NCBI GenBank assembly: GCA_003313425.1
Contig: NHZP01000011.1
Span: 496,001 to 560,000 of the forward strand
Length of the DNA stretch: 64,000 bases
DNA from: Pseudopyrenochaeta lycopersici
Lineage: Eukaryota; Ascomycota; Dothideomycetes; Pleosporales; Pseudopyrenochaetaceae
Reading direction: 5' to 3'
Shown: piece after piece, positions 43,801 through 56,207 of the stretch
How the letters are laid out: each line of letters begins with the position of its first letter
Numbering within the stretch: position 1 is the first letter of the stretch
The notes under the pieces: model-generated
Database searches by the model: none
What the model was told of the DNA's origin: nothing
Seen by the model: only the letters and a program-made list of their open reading frames with translations
Made by a program: the position numbers and the translations under genes

Positions 43801-46800
43801 ACGCTATAACGTCTGGAAACGAACCCTCTTGTATGCTTCTAGCTCGGACAATGCAGACGCAGGCAATGGCTCTTGATGATCCGGCGATATTGCATAATTG
43901 TATTGCCATGGGTCATTCTCAGCTTTTGAAACAATTACTCGACTACGGACAGGACATTGAGGTGGTCACCGACATTGAACGTTCTGCTTGGTTTTTCGTG
44001 ACCTCATCAACACCTGCAGAAACTTTTGAATTGTTATTGGCTTCGGGCTTAAATCCCCTTAGTCAAGATGACACAGGAAGAACAGCTTTACACGCCTTAC
44101 TTGACGGCACAAGGCATGCTGACATCTGTAGCGATGTCAATAGTGGTGACGAATGTCTCGTCGACCGCGGCAAAATAACTTCGCGGCTAGATGTGGTCAC
44201 GGGAACCATGCTCGACCATCTTTTGACTTCCCCATCGGCGCGATTACAAGACAATTTGGGACATACGATCTGGTTCTACTTCTGTACCGAATATATTCCG
44301 CGTATTATCCAGGACCAAAATAATCTCGTTAGTGACACTATTGAAGCCTTAACAAAACGTCTCATATTGCATCACGCAATCGAGGCATATGAAGAGGAAC
44401 ATGGGCCAAAGACTGGAGTCAATTTATTCATCAAATCTTGCCTCGAATCATTCGAAAACTCCAAAGGGAAGAGCAAGGAATTGATCGGGCGATTGCTCAA
44501 AGCCATAGTAACGTGTGACGGGGTCACGATCACTAATGAGAACGAGACGGCGACGAGACTACTCGTATGGTCGATTGAGAACAAGGAGAATACCATTTTT
44601 CAATCTCTTTTGGACCGTGGGCTTGACATACATCACAGCAACCAGGCATCCGAAGAACTGTCCGGGCTTGTCACCTCTGCTCTAGGACGCGGAGATATCG
44701 ATATGTTCACTGAATTAATGAAGCATGTAAGGGTTCACAGCCTCAACAGGCCAGACGGGAGTGGTTTAGCGCCGATTCACGCAACCTGCCACGCTGAGAA
44801 TATTTCAACTGATAGCATTAAACGACTGATGCTCTTATTGGAGGCTGGAGCTAGCCCTGACGCTCGCACTAACGATGGCAACCGTACTGCATTGCACCTT
44901 GCCGCTCGCAGCGACCGCTCAGAACACGCTCGAGCCTTACTAGAACACAATGCAGACGTGACCCTCCGAGATGAAAATGGGTGGGACGCTATGGCATTTG
45001 CCGTGTATAGTGGAAGCTTCGAAATTCTGCAAGTATTGGAAAGTCATCGCCATAGGGCCGAGCTTGAGCATGTTCACGAACATAAGTATGCCGTTACCCG
45101 GAAAAGGCCCCATAGTTTAGGCTGTTCCTTGGTACATTTGGCCACTATGCACGATCACGTCGAAATGTTGCAATTTTTAAAAGATATTGGACGTCTCAAG
45201 AACATGCATGAGGCCGCAGATGATGGGAAGACACCGTTGTACTTTGCAGCCTTCCATGGGGCAGAAACTTGCGCAGAATGGCTTATTAGACATGGGGCCG
45301 ACCTCGACGCTAAGACGCATGAAAAACAGCGTACAGCGCTACATGCGGCCATAGTTAATGGGAGCTTCTCCATCGTTCGGCTGCTGGTCGGCGCTGGTGC
45401 AGGTTTTCTCGAGGACAAATGGAAGAAGCGGCCCGACCATCTCGTGAGGAAAGGGAAAGAGTTTGAATTGGCCGAGACCTTGGAAGGACTCCACGTGCCT
45501 GATGCTGTTCGTATGAATCTCATTTCAGCAACCGACATGCAACCCTTCATCACTGCGATTCGTAGTGGCGACGTCAAAGCATGCCGCACGATGATTCAAA
45601 CAAATCCTGGTATCATATCAACTCCATTACAAGACTGTGGCTTGTGCACACCATTGATAGTCGCTCTCCAAGCAGCTCATGCAGGAGTGATCAATTTGCT
45701 GTTGGAGAATGGGGCCACCACTGCTGGCTACAAATGTAGCAAGCATTCTTCCCGCAATTCCGACACTTGTGGTGCTTGTTCTATCCATCTAGCAATCACT
45801 CGGCCGGAGCTCAATTCGAGATTGCCCTTAATGCTTGACTTATTGTCCCAACAACAGACTACCAACTGGTATGGTGTCACACCAGTCCATGTTGCAGCTG
45901 CGTTTAACCCAGCGGCTATCGACATCCTCCACAATCACTTTACTGCGAAAGCTGAGTACGATTCGTATGACACAACTGTTCCGATGTTATCTCAGAAAGC
46001 TACTGACAGATTGTGAACAGTCTGAGAGACTTCCACAAAGCAGCGGACTTCTCATGTTCTGAAAGATACCCTGAATTGCCACCCTGGGGCACCCATGGAG
46101 CAAATCCGCTACACATCGCTTCCTTCAACAAGCAGACGGCATCAGTAACCCGCCTACTCGCCCACGGCGCAGATGTCCTTGCTCGGGACTCTGATGGCTC
46201 TACTCCATTGCATATGGCAGTCGTCCGGGACTCTATTGATGTTGTTAAGGTTCTACTTGCTCATGGCGCAGATCCAAATGCACGGGATCATGATTTGCGT
46301 ACTCCGCTGATGTTTTGCACTGATGAAACTCAAATTGACTTAGCTAACCTCATTCTTTCTCATGGAGTTGATGTGCATGCCAAAGACGTCAATGGAGAGA
46401 CAGCATTACACGCAGCTGGAGATAAAGGAAATCTGGGTATATTCCGTCTCTTGGTCGAGGCCGGCCATGATCCAACGGTGAAGAACCGACCAGGCCAGTA
46501 CTCTGCGCTAGTACCAGCACTTCTGCATCCACAATTGGCAACATATGTCTACGCACAAGGATTCGCCCTGGACCACATGACTCCATGCCATCCTGAAGAC
46601 TTCCCACTAATGCATAAGGCCAACCAGAGTTATTTAAGAAGGCTACTTAGATACCTTCCGAAAACAACCTGTCTCAAAATAATCAATTACGAGACAGAGC
46701 ATCGACCAACCGCACTAGTGCAGGCAGCTATCATTGAAGATATTGGCTCTCTCCAGGACCTCATGAAAGCAGGAGCAGATATCGAACTACCGAGTCGTCA

Positions 46801-47590
46801 TGGCATAGGATCAGCGCTAATCGCTGCATGTACTACAGACCGTTTGAAATCTGTCAAGTTTCTCGTTTACCATGGAGCAAAATATGATTCGATAGCTGAC
46901 GGAAAGCCTATCACTGCATTACAAGCAGCGCGTCACTCGCCGCGGCTGATCCAATGGCTACTAGTGGGGAGATACACTGAGCAGCCCAGAATCACAAACT
47001 CCGTGTCACATATGGGGCGGAGTGTGAAATTTTGGTCTGGAGTCCGACAATTAGGAGTTCCACTGGAAGGTTTCTACAAGAGAAGCCATAGAAATACGTG
47101 CCAGTCGCTCTTTGAATATGTGTGCTGGTTATATCGGCAAAAGGAAACTTGGAGGCAAATGGTTCCGCCATCATGGAAGCCTGAAGCGCATATTGCAACG
47201 TTGCCCGGCGAGAAGGGCCATCCACTTTCGGCGCACTCTGCTGTCCGCGTAGGATTTGAAATGGAACAGAGCTTCACAGAGGCGCAAGATCACCGTGACA
47301 GGCAAGGCGTGGGAATCGAACCGAAAGAGCAGTGTAAAGATATCGCTGATAATATGGAACCTATTAAAACTATTAATGCTCACATCTCTAGAAGAGACTC
47401 GGGCAGTGAAGGGACTACTAGTCGACCGCTCGAGGCTTTGGAAATGCACTTGATGGCTGGTGTACAGGCACCGATTAAGCCTTATCCACTGATCGGTTTG
47501 GAGCCTTGCACGAGTCCAATATTAGGAACAACTTCAACTCATCTTTTTCCTGAGAGTATTACAGGAGACACACAAATTATGTCAGAATGA
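40893..47590 (+). CDS. HeLo-like-NACHT-ankyrin NLR with frameshift near 41855
   Basis: Segments 40893-42207, 42263-45955 and 46021-47590 (introns 55 and 65 bp) encode about 2190 residues. MADPLSVAGSIAGLLSIADVVFRKL opens a HeLo-like N-terminal STAND domain, which in related proteins triggers cell death at membranes. NACHT follows, with Walker A GIAGAGKT and Walker B VRIVVDGVDECGDD, then FRWVACQLDHL and LPKTLNETYERIL. From about residue 650 to the end there are roughly 20 ankyrin-like repeats (for example GNRTALHLAARSDRSEHARALLEH and GSTPLHMAVVRDSIDVVKVLLAHG). After VEELM the frame breaks: TAA is read at 41859-41861, and ELIHNMASDFDD resumes one base out of phase. The stop is TGA CTA, and 51 further codons stay open. 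The receptor role is inferred from architecture. Confidence 0.85.
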
Positions 47591-47746
47591 CTAAAAAACC
47601 TGGAGCGAGACCTCAGAATGACGTTCGGTCAACTACTCAAGGCTATTCATGGAGACACGTCTACCTGGGCGGAAGAATGTTGCACGGAAGGTTTCACCGG
47701 ACAAATGCGTGCAGTGTATTCAGCAGGCTACGGAGACTTCCAATAG
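47591..47746 (+). other. Open in-frame extension after the NLR's TGA CTA
   Basis: Directly after the TGA at 47588-47590, the same frame has 51 sense codons (starting LKNLERDLRMTFGQLLKAIH, ending YSAGYGDFQ) before TAG at 47744-47746. The residues look like ordinary helical protein rather than random sequence. TGA CTA is the best-known read-through context in eukaryotes, so an extended form is possible. A simple CGA-to-TGA nonsense change is the plain alternative. Confidence 0.5.
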
Positions 47747-50489
47747 TCGCTTGCGATCTGCTGTCTTATTTTCATATCCCGCCAAAGGGAACATTCGCTT
47801 CGGCGAAGAATGTCTATCCTATTTCCACGATACGTTCGTTTAATGCCCTCGATGTATCTAAAAATACTCATTATATTCACCACGTTGCCTTCATCTAGAT
47901 GCTTTGTTCCCCATTGATCCACGCGGGGACAGCGAGATACTCATGGCAGTACGTTAGCGGGCCCGAAGCAGCGGGATTATATGAATATGCATAGGCGAGG
48001 AGGTCACACAACATGCGTCCATTTCAACCGAGCGATTTGATTTGGCGGATGTTTCAAAACGTTTGCTGCAAGTAAGATAGGGAAGAAGCTATGCTATGTT
48101 TGTGTCGCTTCCTCCGATGCGCGCATTCAGCCAGGAAGATTGACGTTCGAAGAAGTAGAATGAAGTAACTTGCTGAGAAGTTGTGCGTCAATTCAAAATA
48201 GTCAAAGTAAGTAAGCAGGTTTGCACATCATACGGCAGCTGTCATGCCTAGTTTGTGTAGGCCCGCATCTGATTAGGAAAAGTGAGCGTTTATCGCCAGC
48301 TACTATGGCGCTTCGAGAATATGCAAGAAAATGCACTGTGCCTGACCTAGCATACGCGCCACCGCCCGGCTCGCCGGCGCCCATGTCCGGATGTATCTTT
48401 TCATCACCATCGCGGCTTTAGAGCCATCAAGATGTGCGAGGCCGATCCAGACGCCCGCGTACATTTTATCCAAGCGCTCGCAACCTTCTCAGTCATAAGG
48501 CTGCATACCGGCACTAGTACGTTCAATTAGAGTTGCCGCCACCAGGCCCCCATTGCACGCAACGAGCGCGTAACAGTCCGGCAACTGAACTGTGCCTGGA
48601 GACCCGGCAGATTGGGCACTGAACTTAGCGATTTTGGGCTTTTGAAGGCGAACGTAGGGGTGAAGGGCTGTAGGGCTGGCGGTTACACATCTCAATGTGG
48701 GTTGACGTGTTGGGCGGCCACCAAAGGGGTCACTGGGCGCCTAACGGATGCTAGACGGTGGTGTAGTTGTTTACATGTTTGCATGGCTGGACGACTTATC
48801 AGAGGCCAGATCATAGTCGGCGAATGTGATGTTGAGGTGATGCGGTGTGAAGGGGATGCTGTTGAAAGACGGGAAACGGTGTGATGAGGATAGAGATGTT
48901 AGAGAAGGGACCCCAGTGATACACTTGCGTTAGAGATGTGATGCTTGATTGAATGTGCATCTTCCTTGCTTGGTGTAAAGGATGGCAGTCAAGCTGAGCA
49001 GACCCTGTGATGTAGAGATCTGCTCCTGGTGGGCCGGAAGGCAAGGGGCGGCCCATGCCATAGCTGTTCGGTTCGAGTACTTTGCGGCTTTTTCCATTGT
49101 CATCGCCTCATGACTGGTCCATTTTGATGGTTTATGATGCATTTCGAAGACTTCGAGGTGGAGGAAGCGTGCAGCCAATCAGTGGAGACCGTGGGGCATC
49201 AGTGGGCCATCCAAAGCTTGACTCGCGACTAATCCCACTTCGGATGGTCGGCGGCTACAAGACGATCGTCACCCAGTCAATGCTTCCCGATGCAACTCCT
49301 CCCCGCTCCACATCTTGCTCTATCCCGTGCGTTGCTGCAAGTGTTGTCAGCAGTGCACCACAGTCCAATTCTCCAATTCGCCAACCCAAAGAGTCATGCG
49401 AACCAGGACAGCCGCATTCCGAGGGCCATGATGTGGACCTGGAAAATCGTCACCAAAAGACCCTGGAGGCTGTGATTCGATTGCACGCCCACGAGGTGGC
49501 TGATTTCGTCTTGGTCTTGGGTCCTTGCCTAGCCTGCCAGTGCACTGGACTCAGGAGCACTTTTTCCTTCGGCCTTCAAGTGCCGTGTCTGACATCAGAC
49601 GCAGAAGCATCTTGATGAAGGGCTGGAGATCTCTCGACGCCGTGCGACAATACAAAGTGCTCCCTTGAGACGGAGACATGTCAGAAACGGGCAGCGGTTC
49701 GAGAGGAAGTTCCGCTGCAGCCGAGAACGCCTCCCGCTTGATAGGGAGAATCCAGGCCGCGCCGCTCACTCGCCGGCCGCTACTCGCCAGTCACAGCGCT
49801 GATCCTGCATGGGCCCAGGGCGGCGACAGCTGCGCGGGCTTCCGATAAATGAATCCGTCTTTCAATGCAGCCCACGAATGTGACAGCGATTTGGGTTCGT
49901 CGCTTCTGCTTTCGGGGCCCCTGCTCGACTCGCTATCACATCTTGGCCCAATAGCGTGGGTAGTGGTGAGCGGTTGAATATCCTCTACCATTTGCTGCCA
50001 TGATACGGCACCCTGATCCCTGCGTGTGACCCGTACTCCCCTCGCACAAGGAACATAAGGAACACTCCGGCTGCTCCTCACCCATGATATCTGATCTATC
50101 TAGTTTCGCGGCCTCCACTTTCCTCTTGTTCTCACAACCACCGTCAGTATCTGTTACGCACATTATTATCCTAGTGGGTTAAGAGGTGGACCTAACACAT
50201 CACCACACGAAAGTCTTGTGAAGCGGCGATTGGTTCCACTGCACAACATTGGCCTCGGATCGGATTGCCACTGCATCTTCACACCGCATTATCACAGACA
50301 TTGATACCGCAACTTCGTATCCATGTAGAGTCGGGCTCCGGATGTTCTTTAAGCGATTGCTGCCCCGACCCCGACATCTGCTGGCCTAGAAACGCCTCAA
50401 CGCCGTGGTTCCAGCTTCCGCTGGCAGAAGTGTTCCACGCACTCAGAAATCCCGCCGAACTGTGTAAAAAGAAACCCAAGGAATCCAAA
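47747..50489. other. 2.7 kb intergenic, reductase promoter region
   Basis: No supportable gene; a 177-codon open frame at 49082-49615 shows no domain. The part nearest the ferric reductase should hold its promoter, including the GATA-type site listed below. Confidence 0.5.
50087..50095 (-). promoter_or_regulatory. GATA-type element ATCAGATAT
   Basis: On the minus strand this reads ATCAGATAT, one base off ATCWGATAA, the site bound by the fungal iron repressor SreA/Sre. It lies about 395 bases before the ferric reductase start, a typical place for an iron-control site. It is a single near-match only. Confidence 0.3.
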
Positions 50490-53091
50490 ATGCCAGCCAT
50501 CCGGGATGCCTTGGTGGAACGAACCGGGACGGCTCTGGAACAATTGGGAGTCGCGGTATCGTACGCCGAGCGCGACATTGTACAGGGTGTTTCAACATTA
50601 TACCGACGAATAAACATACCATTTAATAGCACAAGTCCCGCTGGGTTAATAGCGGCCAACACGGTGGATCCATGGAACAAGAGTGGCAAATATGCGCTAG
50701 CCTACGTCTACTTCTGCATACCTCTATTGGTCATTGCAGCCCTCATGCGATACTACCACCTGTTCACGGACAAGATCCGGACGGCACTGCACCAAGAAGA
50801 GGTACTGAAATCCTCAACGACATCCTCTCCCGACACAGATTACGAAATGTCGGTCCTGCATACTGACAAGTCAACTATGAAGTTCTTTCCCCGCGAAGGC
50901 CCGCTACCCAGCGCGCCGAAAACCCAGTCCAGCGTTTCCTCCGTGGGACCAATCAACAATCTGGTAGCCTTCTTCCGCTTCATCTTCTACCGGCCGATTC
51001 GACAAATCAACATTCGGAAAGGATGGAGACCTGTGGTTTTCCCTTCCTTGAGTGTCATCGTCATCGTGCTCCTTGCGTTGCTTGTGGGTGTCTTATATTG
51101 CACTCTTCCCCAGCCTTTGTTCTGGGATAGCATTGCATACGGATCTCCTCCGTTGGCGATCCGATCAGGAATGATGGCAGTAGCCTTGATGCCGTGGATT
51201 GTTGCACTTGCGATGAAAGCAAACCTCATCTCCATGGTGACAGGCATCAGTCATGAGCGCTTGAACGTGCTACATCGATGGGCTGCATACATCTGTCTGG
51301 TTTTGAGCATCTTGCACACAGTGCCATTTTATATTACCCCTGTATGGGACAAAGGGGCACGCCACATCTTTGAGCAGCTGTTCAGCCAACAGGGCTTTTA
51401 TGCCTACGGTACTGGTATGTCCGCAACAATCTTTCGTCTATGAATTTAATCACACCGATTTCCACTCTTTAGGGACCTTTCACTAATGCGTTTTAGGAAT
51501 CGCCGCGCTCGTACCTCTTTGCTTTTTATGTGCGCATTCCATTGCGCCTCTCCGCCACCGGATGTATGAACTCTTTGTAGCGCTCCACGTGCCCGTTGCT
51601 ATCGTTTTCCTCGCAATGATGTTTTGGCATTGCAACAACTACCTAACTTCGTGGCATTACCTGCTATCCACTGTGGGTATCTGGCTTCTGTCCTACTTCA
51701 TGCGTCTCTTCTATCTCAATTGGACCCGCCCCGGACGCTTGTCTTGGCTCATCGGCGATGAAGCTGCTGTTACGCTCATGCCAGAGAATGCTATCAAAAT
51801 CACCATACCCACCCAGATGAAGTGGAGGCCTGGACAGTATGTCTACCTCCGGATGCCTGGTATTTCCGTCTTCGAGAACCATCCGTTCACCATTGCCTCA
51901 CTTTGTGATGATGATTTCCCATCAGAATACGGCCAAGGATATAGAGATATGGTCCTCGTCTTTCGACCATTTGGAGGATTCACAAAGAAGGTACTACAAA
52001 AAGCCCTCGAACATGGTCCGTGGCATACATATCGTGCCTTCGTAGACGGCCCATACGGAGGGATGCAGAGGCGTATCGAAGCTTTCGATGACGTCGTTCT
52101 TATTGCAGGCGGCAGCGGAATTACTGCCATCGTTTCCCAACTCCTCACTCTGATCAAGAAAATGCGCGATGGCAAAGCTGTCACTCGCAAGATTCACGTC
52201 ATCTGGGCCCTGAAGCGCCCCGAGACCATGGAGTGGTTCAAAGAAGAATTACGTATTTGCCGCGAATATGCACCACCAGAGACAGTAGAATGCCAATTCT
52301 ACATCACTGCTGCAAAACGCAATCCAGGTGGCACACTCGTCAGCGCAAAAACACCCACCCGCCCTGTATCTCTATACTTTCACGACAAGGTCAACGATGC
52401 CTTTCAAAACATCGCCGACCATCGTCTCTCTGGTATCTCATCAAAACGCCACTCTGCCCTGATTCGCGATGAGGCGCAAGGCGACCCAGAAAAAGAATCT
52501 GAACTCCGCCGCGAAAATGAAGATAACATCACCGCCCTGCCACAAGCACATCTCGTGCCTATCAATAGAAACCATCTTGCGCCGCCAAGGCCAAGCTTCC
52601 AATCCCATCACTCGAGCCAACACTCTGATACGTCGTCAAATCCAGACCTCATCGCCCCCGTTGCTCAGCGCTCCATCGCCTCCCGCCGTCAAGAACGCAA
52701 TCTTTCCCTCGACATCTCACAAGCCGTTCAGTCTGGCTCTGGCGCTATCAACCCAGATGTTATACACAACCCAACCGAGAGCGTTCAAGGCTTTGACTTT
52801 GGTTTCCCATCCACACCCACTGAGTTTCAGAAGAACCTTATGCGGTTTGCGTTCCTGCCTGCCGCAGTGAAGAAGAAGGACGGCTGGAGCACAGAATATG
52901 GACGTCCTGACATACCATACTTGCTGCGAGGACTGAGCAAGAACTTTGGCAGGAGAACTTGCGTGTTTGTCTGTGGACCACCAAGTATGCGAATCAGCGT
53001 GAGCGAAACAATCGCTGATCTTCAACGCTCTGTCTGGAGTGACAGCAGCAGAGACGAAATCTTCCTTCATACCGAGAACTACGCCCTATAA
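50490..53091 (+). CDS. Ferric reductase (FRE/NOX family)
   Basis: Exons 50490-51414 and 51497-53091 (82-bp intron, GTATGT...TTTTAG) give 839 residues. The start MPAIRDALVERTG is the first ATG in the frame. An N-terminal membrane helix (YALAYVYFCIPLLVIAAL) precedes the six-helix core. Two haem-binding His pairs have the family's 13-residue spacing: HRWAAYICLVLSILH and HVPVAIVFLAMMFWH. The cytosolic half binds FAD (HPFTIAS) and NADPH (AGGSGITA; the CGPP motif in VFVCGPPSMR). A long Ser/Pro-rich insert of about 150 residues splits the NADPH domain, as in many filamentous-fungal members. The enzyme moves electrons across the plasma membrane to reduce Fe(III) or Cu(II) for uptake. No iron permease or multicopper oxidase lies nearby. 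Confidence 0.92.
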
Positions 53092-53587
53092 GGCGAACCG
53101 TGGTCTCAATGGCCTCCATCATTTCCTTGATGTTATGTGCATAGCGTGGATTTTACGTTTGACTTTGGATGTATATACCCCCTTTTCTTATCATCTTTGT
53201 TATTGTATTCATATCACGACTTTGAGACGACACCGCGCTCAGTCGCTATTTTTTATTCTCAGTGTGATATCCGGCTTTGAGATGGCCATTAGGTGGCTTC
53301 GAAGCGCCTATTTCTAAGAAGAAAACTTAACTTCTACCCGTGCACTTTGTTCTTTGACGTGCTTGAAACGTGATACAATGTGAGCTGCGTGCAGCCTAAG
53401 CTTGACAAAGTTTAAAGCTTCACAGGTCTAGGTACATGTATCAAGTTCGTATATGTACAATTCATGATGACCAAAATTACGGCTCTATATATACAAGGGT
53501 AGCCCTGGCTTGAAATAGACCTCGCAAGTACTTCTCATCCCCATTTAAGTGTTTTTAATTACCAGAAGACCCGGAGCACCTCAACAT
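53092..53587. other. Intergenic, convergent 3' regions
   Basis: About 500 bases between the stops of the ferric reductase (+) and the esterase (-). No gene seen. Confidence 0.6.
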
Positions 53588-55240
53588 CTAATAGCTCGAT
53601 TCTGCACTTATTAGCTTCAACGTATACAAAATGTGGTCAGAGTGACTACTCACGGTCATTCCAGTACAGCGTCTCGTGCTGAACCTCAGGTCCTGTCGCG
53701 CCAAATTCCCAGCCAAACTTGATCCGAATGTACTGCATTACATGTGCGGCAATCTATAAACATCCATTAGCCATCAATCTCTACTCTTTCGTCTACTCCT
53801 TCGCCAGATGCGAAGCCAGGCAGCCAGCCAGGCCAACGTACCTTGATGTGTCCAAAATCGGTAGGGTGCCATTGCGGTCCAATATCGTTATGTTGCAGGA
53901 TCCCCGTGCTGTTGAAATAATGTACATAGCCCCTCTTCCGATAGTGCTGATACACTCGGTAAATCTCGTCGTTGAAGGCGCCAACTTGGTAGTATGTGTT
54001 TCCTCGCTGGCCGAAGCCGTTCCACAAGCTCATCAAGATGATCTGCGCGTTGGGATACACATCGTGCACCTTGCCGACAAAGGAGAGGTAAGAAGACACG
54101 TACTGCTCGTTGGTCACAGGGTTGGCGGTGTTGTTATCGTTTGTACCGAGATTGATAATGACAATATCGGCGGGCTGGTGTTTCTTGAAATTCCAGGGCT
54201 CTGGGTTCTCGCCGTAGATTTGGGCGGCGCGCCCATTTGTGTCACTTGTTTGAAACCACTGGTATGTCTGGCCACGCGGATTGCCCCAGCAGTTCGCGTC
54301 GTGCAGACAGATGCCGGGGTGTGCTGTAATGCTGAATTCGACGTTGCCGAAGCCAGCGCCGATTTCGTAGCCAAACCCTGAGAAAGCTTCGTAAGTTGCG
54401 TACATGCCGGAGGTCAACGAGTCGCCAATGAACTCGATATTCTTGGAGAAGTTTGGGATTTTGATGAGTTTGGAGCCGGACGACAAATGCACCGCGGAGA
54501 TTTGCACTCCATATCCCCAGTTCTTGTATGGTTAGCTAGTATTCGCCAAAAGTGTGTACTTGGGTGTTGGGGAAGTTGGCAGAGCTCCACTTTCGAGTAG
54601 TTGAGCAGTCATATCATGACATACTGGTCCATGCTACATTGAATAGGATATATAATGGCGTGGGTAGGAATGCTTGATGTTCTCTATTATAAAATACCAG
54701 AATTGGTTCGACTTACGGTGACTCTCAACTCAAAGGTGAGTGGAAGCTGATTCGGCAGCGTAGCGCTAAGACCAGGAGTGTTGGGAGACACAAGATGATG
54801 TGTTGCGCCAGCCGTGATGTTTGTAAACTGCCAGTCCAGTCCCGCAACACGGTAGGCAATGAGGACACCTTGTGATGTGTGCTCACCAAAGGTTATAGCA
54901 ACGTCTTGCCCTTCAAAGCCAAACTTCAATCCAGGTGCTCTGAAATTGAGGATCAGTCAATGGCAAGAGAATCGTGGGTCCTATCTAGACAATCTTATAT
55001 GCTCATGGGTCATGGGGATACGTACGCCCACCACGAGATATGCTTGCTATCCCAGCGTCCCTTGTATGAGAGCTCAGTTGCATTGGGCCCATATGTCTTC
55101 CAACCTGTCGAATTGGTGCCAATGGTAGCAACTTTAGTGTCCGGAAAGTGGGTCTCGCGAACTTGACCATTTTGAAGGATAGTAGAACTGCACAGGGTAA
55201 TGAGCGACAGGACGCCGCAGAGGCTAGAGAAGAGTTTCAT
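53588..55240 (-). CDS. Secreted CE2-type acetyl esterase (SGNH hydrolase)
   Basis: Exons 55026-55240, 54717-54939, 53842-54522, 53654-53753 and 53588-53601 (introns 86, 194, 88 and 52 bp) give 410 residues. The start MKLFSSLCGVLSLITLCSS is a signal peptide. Residues 25-150 form a jelly-roll (FEGQDVAITFGEHTSQG, VAGLDWQFTNITAG), then the SGNH core: the nucleophile Ser in IEFIGDSLTSG, the Asn in IINLGTNDN, and the Asp/His in WHPTDFGHIK. This order is that of carbohydrate esterase family 2, which removes acetyl groups from xylan or glucomannan outside the cell. Reading exon 4 onward gives a stop at once (TAG 53646-53648); a good donor and a CTAATAAG branch instead point to a tiny last exon ending NDQSSY. 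A TATA box lies 61-70 bases upstream. Confidence 0.85.
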
Positions 55241-56207
55241 GGCGGCTTTGATTGAACGAAAGAGATGGTTGGCTTTTACGAAAAGAAGGAAACGGCATTG
55301 AAATTATATAGCTTAAAAGAAGTGTAGACTATGGAGAAGAACTGAGAATTGGGCAAGTCCAAATTCTGGGGCTCATGCATCATGGACCGGGTCGTTCAGG
55401 TACCCTAGCAGTTCATATGGAGTTCTTGCCCGATTTCCAGGTTAGTGATGTGTTTTTCCGTGGTCTGCACGTGAAGCTTTTCACGCCTTCGGCGAGGAGC
55501 ATGGCACAGCTGAGGAGGCTGCTTGAGGTCGCACATGCTAAGTCAGCAACACACCCCATCCTTCCTCACATGCTACTGTTACCTTTTTCATCCGGTTTCT
55601 TCATGGCTTACCCCGCCAGCTCGCATGGTGGGGTCGATTCATCCATGAGTCTCGGGGCACAATCAACGACCCCTGGTCCGGACCTTACAAGGAGGGTGTG
55701 CAGACGGAGATACAATCCCGCGCTTGAAAGGGGAGCCGGATGCTCTGTGCGGCACGGCTTCAGGTAGAATGAACGACGGCAAGAGGCAGGACTTCCAGCA
55801 CCGAGTTGCAGTATTTGTTGGCTAGTAATTTAAGCTGACTGCTTCCACGCGAGGTGCGGTGCGCGCAGCGGTAGTGCCGCGCAGCAGTAATGCGTCAGCG
55901 AGCAGCGGCTGCCAACCGGCGCGTTTCGGTCGGCAGTAGGGCTGCAGCCGGCCAGGAGGAGATTGTGCGGGATAGAGTGGGCGTTCATCGGTCTTGCTTT
56001 TGGCGACATGCTTTTTGGCAGTCCGCTTGGCGACTTGGCCGTCGCGCATCCCCTCTCCGTCTCAAACAACATCAGCTGCATCCCCTTCCCAATCCACTGG
56101 TGCTGTTGTAACGTTGAACAGCAGGACAGCTAGTAACAATTACTAGCTGGATTCGTCGTCATCGGGAGCCTGGAGCATTCCGACCATGTTCTTAAGATAA
56201 TGTGCAC
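55241..56207. other. Intergenic, divergent promoters
   Basis: About 970 bases. It holds the esterase TATA box (separate entry). An open frame at 55375-55767 has no recognisable domain. Confidence 0.5.
55301..55310 (-). promoter_or_regulatory. TATA box of the esterase gene
   Basis: TATATAATTT on the minus strand, 61-70 bases before the start codon. Confidence 0.5.

Noticed and set aside
49082..49615. 177-codon open frame upstream of the ferric reductase
   Set aside because: No domain or family, and composition like the surrounding non-coding DNA.
55375..55767. 130-codon open frame between the esterase and the BLOC-1-like gene
   Set aside because: No similarity to a known family, and it lies in a divergent promoter region.
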